Origin: Burkholderiales bacterium
GTDB taxonomy: Bacteria > Pseudomonadota > Gammaproteobacteria > Burkholderiales > SG8-39
Reading direction: 5' to 3'
Length of the DNA stretch: 41,160 nucleotides
Assembly (NCBI GenBank): GCA_025929745.1
Contig: JAICPQ010000001.1
Coordinates: 1 to 41,160 of the forward strand
Part shown: positions 38,782 through 41,160 of the stretch, one piece after another
Layout: each line of letters begins with the position of its first letter
Position numbering within the stretch: position 1 is the first letter of the stretch
Notes under the pieces: generated by a model
The model's input: the letters and a program-made list of their open reading frames with translations, nothing else
Told to the model about the DNA's origin: nothing
Database searches by the model: none
Position numbers and translations under genes: made by a program

Positions 38782-39669
38782 ATGCCCCGCAAACTCCGTC
38801 TCGGTCTCGCCCTCGGCTCCGGAAGCGCGCGCGGCTGGGCGCACATCGGCGTGATCCGGGCGCTCGAGGAGCGGGGGGTGAAGCCCGAGATCGTGTGCGG
38901 CTCCTCGATCGGCGCCTTGGTGGGCGCGGCCTACGCTTCAGGCAAACTTGATCAGCTCGAAGCGTGGGTGACCGGGCTTACGTGGACCACGGTGGTCCGG
39001 CTCATGGACCTGACCTGGCGCGGCGGCCTCATTCGCGGCACGCGTCTTTTCACGCTGTTTCGCACCATCTTCGAGGACCGGGAGATCCCGGAGCTGCCGA
39101 TCCCGTACGGGGCGGTCGCGACCGAGCTGAATTCGGGCCGGGAGCTCTGGCTGCGGCACGGCAAGGTGCTCGAAGCGGTGCGCGCCTCTTGCGCCATGCC
39201 GGGCCTCTTCACGCCGGTGGTGCGCAACGGCGCGGTGCTCGTCGACGGCGGGCTGGTGAACCCGGTGCCCGTGTCCATGTGCCGCGCACTCGGCGCCGAG
39301 CTCGTGATCGCGGTCGATCTCAGCTGGGGAAAGCTCGGGCCCTATCGCCGCGGCAACGAGCAGGAGATCGCGCCGCGCGAGGTGCCGGGTTGGCTCGACC
39401 GCATCCGGCCGGAGTGGATGAAGAAGACGCCCGACGCGCACGAGGAGCCGAACGTGCCATCCATCTTCGACGTCTTCATGACCTCGCTCGACATCGTCGA
39501 GATGCGCGTGGCACGGAGCCGCCTTGCGGGCGAGCCTGCCGACGTGCTCGTCACGCCGATCCTCCCGGACTTCGCCACCATGGATTTCCACCGCGCAAAG
39601 GAAGCGATCGAGGAGGGGCGCGCGGCGGTGGACCGCATGGGGCCCCTCCTCAAGCAGATCCTGGGTTAG
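38782..39669 (+). CDS. Patatin-like phospholipase (RssA-type)
   Basis: Predicted serine acylhydrolase of 295 residues. The oxyanion segment is GSGSARGWAHIGV, where the usual GGGxRG has two Ser in place of Gly. The nucleophile elbow CGSSIGAL has Ser42, and the catalytic Asp is in VDGGLVNPVPV. The C-terminal half is longer than a minimal patatin domain. No signal peptide is visible, so it acts in the cytoplasm or at the inner membrane. ATG 38782 has AAGAG upstream. Its stop overlaps that of the convergent glycine-zipper gene. Confidence 0.88.
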   Translation: MPRKLRLGLALGSGSARGWAHIGVIRALEERGVKPEIVCGSSIGALVGAAYASGKLDQLEAWVTGLTWTTVVRLMDLTWRGGLIRGTRLFTLFRTIFEDREIPELPIPYGAVATELNSGRELWLRHGKVLEAVRASCAMPGLFTPVVRNGAVLVDGGLVNPVPVSMCRALGAELVIAVDLSWGKLGPYRRGNEQEIAPREVPGWLDRIRPEWMKKTPDAHEEPNVPSIFDVFMTSLDIVEMRVARSRLAGEPADVLVTPILPDFATMDFHRAKEAIEEGRAAVDRMGPLLKQILG

Positions 39670-40304
39670 GCGGGCAGCAGCTTGCCGTCAAGGAGTCGCA
39701 CGCGCTCGCCGGCGCGCCACGTCGGCTCGACGTCGCTCGCTACGGTCCGCTGCGTGCCGTCGTCGAGGCGCAAGCTGATCTCCCAGCGTTTTTCGCCGCG
39801 CACATGCTTCTCGATCTGGTGCCCCGCGAGCGCGCCGCCGGCTGCGCCGAGCACGGTGAAGAGCGTCTTGCCCTTGCCGAGCTTGTTCCCGACCACGCCG
39901 CCCACCACGCCCCCGCCGACCGCGCCGACGCCCTTGGCGTCGCCCGCTTCGCGCACTTCGCGCACCGATTCCACGGTGGCGAACTGGCCGGGAAGGGGCT
40001 GCGGCTTGGGCGCTTCGACGACGACCGGCGCCTGCGCGACCTGCTGCGCGGGCTGATAGATCGGCGATTCCAGGGGGCGCGGCGCTGTGGCGGTCTTGCG
40101 CACCGCCGGTTTCGGCACCGGCGCAGGATGGGTGATCGCCGGGGCCACTTCCTTTGGCAGGTCGACCGAGACCTCTTCTTGACCCTTCGACACCGCAATG
40201 AGGTCGGTCATCGTGGCGATGCCGACGGCGGAGAGTATGGTGACCGAGATCGCCGCGACCGCGACGAGCGGGTGCAGGCGAGAGGTGGTGGTGATGGTTT
40301 GCAT
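39666..40304 (-). CDS. Glycine-zipper 2TM-domain protein
   Basis: Protein of 212 residues with an N-terminal membrane anchor or uncleaved signal (about 11-31). A Pro/Ala-rich linker (about 55-110) follows, then a glycine zipper VGAVGGGVVGGVVGNKLGKG and FTVLGAAGGALAGHQIEKH as in the Rick_17kDa family. The C-terminal segment WEISLRLDDGTQRTV resembles the SH3-like tail of such proteins. The role is envelope-associated and otherwise unknown. ATG 40304 has AAGGAG upstream, and that site lies in the loop of a 9-bp hairpin. Confidence 0.86.
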   Translation of the reverse strand: MQTITTTSRLHPLVAVAAISVTILSAVGIATMTDLIAVSKGQEEVSVDLPKEVAPAITHPAPVPKPAVRKTATAPRPLESPIYQPAQQVAQAPVVVEAPKPQPLPGQFATVESVREVREAGDAKGVGAVGGGVVGGVVGNKLGKGKTLFTVLGAAGGALAGHQIEKHVRGEKRWEISLRLDDGTQRTVASDVEPTWRAGERVRLLDGKLLPA

Positions 40305-40338
40305 GGCGTTGTTCTCCTTTCGTTCTCCCAACAACGCC
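40305..40338 (-). promoter_or_regulatory. Hairpin around the ribosome-binding site of the glycine-zipper gene
   Basis: On the minus strand GGCGTTGTT (40338-40330) and AACAACGCC (40313-40305) form a perfect 9-bp stem with a 16-nt loop. The loop holds the Shine-Dalgarno AAGGAG, and the 3' arm abuts the ATG at 40304. Translation could depend on melting of this stem, for example by temperature or a protein. Confidence 0.65.
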
Positions 40339-40389
40339 AGCGTAGAGACAAGGTCGACGGGCGACCGTGAGCGTTTGTTACTGGTTGTA

Positions 40390-41160
40390 TCAGCCTTCGG
40401 GGCGCATATGCGGGAAGAGGATGACGTCCCGGATGCTCGGGCTGTCGGTGAGCAGCATCACCAGCCGGTCGATGCCAAGTCCGCCGCCCGCGCACGGCGG
40501 CATGCCGTACTCAAGCGCGCGGATGTAATCCGCGTCGTAGTGCATCGCTTCCTGGTCGCCCGCGTCCTTCATCTTTACTTGCTCCATGAATCGCGCCGCC
40601 TGATCCTCCGGGTCGTTCAGCTCGGAGAATCCGTTGGCGATCTCCTTCGCATCGATGAAAAGCTCGAAGCGGTCGGCGACGTCCGGATCGCCGTCGCGCC
40701 GCCGCGAGAGCGGCGAAACTTCGGCCGGAAAATCGGTGATGAAGGTCGGCTCCACCAGGTGCTTCTCGGCGATCGCCTCGAAAAGCATGAGCTGCAGCGC
40801 GCCCCACCCCTGGTGCTTCTCGTATTCAACTGTGAGCGAATCGAGCTTCCGCCCAAGAAAAGCCCGATCGCGGAGGTCGCCATCCACGCCATGGCGCCGG
40901 ATCGCGTCGGGAATGGCAAGCCGCGCGAACGGCTTGCCGAAATCGATCTGCTTGCCCTGATAGGTCACGACGGCGTTGTTCGCGGCGCTGCGCACGAGCT
41001 TCTCGGTGTGGTCCATCATGTAGCGCCAGTCCTCGTAGGCGCAATACCACTCGAGCATCGTGAACTCCGGGTTGTGCCGCGTCGAGATGCCCTCGTTCCT
41101 GAAGTTGCGGTTGATCTCGAACACGCGCTCGAGCCCGCCGACCACGAGGCGCTTGAGATA
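40390..41160 (-). CDS. lysS: Lysyl-tRNA synthetase, class II (N-terminus outside window)
   Basis: C-terminal part of lysyl-tRNA synthetase, at least 256 residues visible. Class II motif 2 is FRNEGISTRHNPEFTMLEWY and motif 3 is GGGLGIDRLVMLLT. Typical LysS sequences FITDFPAEVSPLSR and FELFIDAKEIANGFSELNDP lie between them. The frame continues past base 41160. The 85 bp between it and the glycine-zipper gene holds the hairpin above and no recognised terminator. Confidence 0.95.
   Translation of the reverse strand, partial: YLKRLVVGGLERVFEINRNFRNEGISTRHNPEFTMLEWYCAYEDWRYMMDHTEKLVRSAANNAVVTYQGKQIDFGKPFARLAIPDAIRRHGVDGDLRDRAFLGRKLDSLTVEYEKHQGWGALQLMLFEAIAEKHLVEPTFITDFPAEVSPLSRRRDGDPDVADRFELFIDAKEIANGFSELNDPEDQAARFMEQVKMKDAGDQEAMHYDADYIRALEYGMPPCAGGGLGIDRLVMLLTDSPSIRDVILFPHMRPEG

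Overview
The window looks like ordinary chromosome from a GC-rich betaproteobacterium. I infer this from gene order and protein resemblance, not from a database search. The supporting signs are the gmhA-dolP-rfaE2 block, the trxB/Crp-type regulator/ftsK-lolA-rarA-serS block, and bamD facing rluD-pgeF upstream of a phaC-phaA-phaB-phaR polyhydroxyalkanoate (PHA) cluster. I see no insertion sequence, phage gene, CRISPR array or rRNA. There is one tRNA, tRNA-Ser(CGA). The window opens inside gmhA and closes inside lysS.

Layout: (1) 1-1655, ADP-heptose and envelope genes: gmhA, dolP, rfaE2. (2) 1642-6427, a GNAT protein, an unrecognised 176-residue protein, rhlE, an SDR, and a FemAB-like/TPR pair. 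(3) 6477-8264, glnB, an Smr protein and trxB. (4) 8290-14363, a Crp-type regulator, ftsK, lolA, rarA and serS, mostly coupled by overlaps or very short gaps and followed by tRNA-Ser. (5) 14487-18241, an SDR, a molybdenum-hydroxylase large subunit without its partner subunits, and a TonB-type protein. (6) 18223-22324, a ferric-iron ABC transporter in broken orientation (fbpC minus, fbpB plus, fbpA minus) and a small protein gene that shares a divergent, Fur-box-like promoter region with fbpA. (7) 22402-25974, a short exported protein resembling secretin N-domains, dinG and a DenD-like dehydrogenase. (8) 25971-29114, bamD facing rluD-pgeF, then a ZIP metal transporter. (9) 29190-36707, the PHA operon phaC-phaA-phaB-phaB-phaR, then rimO and a BktB-like thiolase. 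(10) 36694-41160, recQ, a small coiled-coil gene, a patatin-like protein, a glycine-zipper protein and partial lysS.

How genes work together: two ADP-heptose enzymes sit with an outer-membrane lipoprotein. The two thiolases and two reductases could supply both 3-hydroxybutyryl-CoA and longer monomers to PhaC, with PhaR as the local regulator. FbpABC is a complete ferric importer, and the TonB protein may serve outer-membrane iron uptake.

The most interesting structure is regulatory. Many genes that begin a transcription unit have a -10-like hexamer 6-11 nt before the start codon and no Shine-Dalgarno sequence, which suggests leaderless or nearly leaderless mRNAs. Three divergent pairs share one such element. 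The fbpA/small-gene region has a 45-bp dyad carrying two interleaved sigma70-type promoters. Two hairpins involve ribosome-binding sites, before the second phaB and before the glycine-zipper gene. Several genes (rimO, dinG, ftsK, rhlE) lack a usual start codon where homology expects one.
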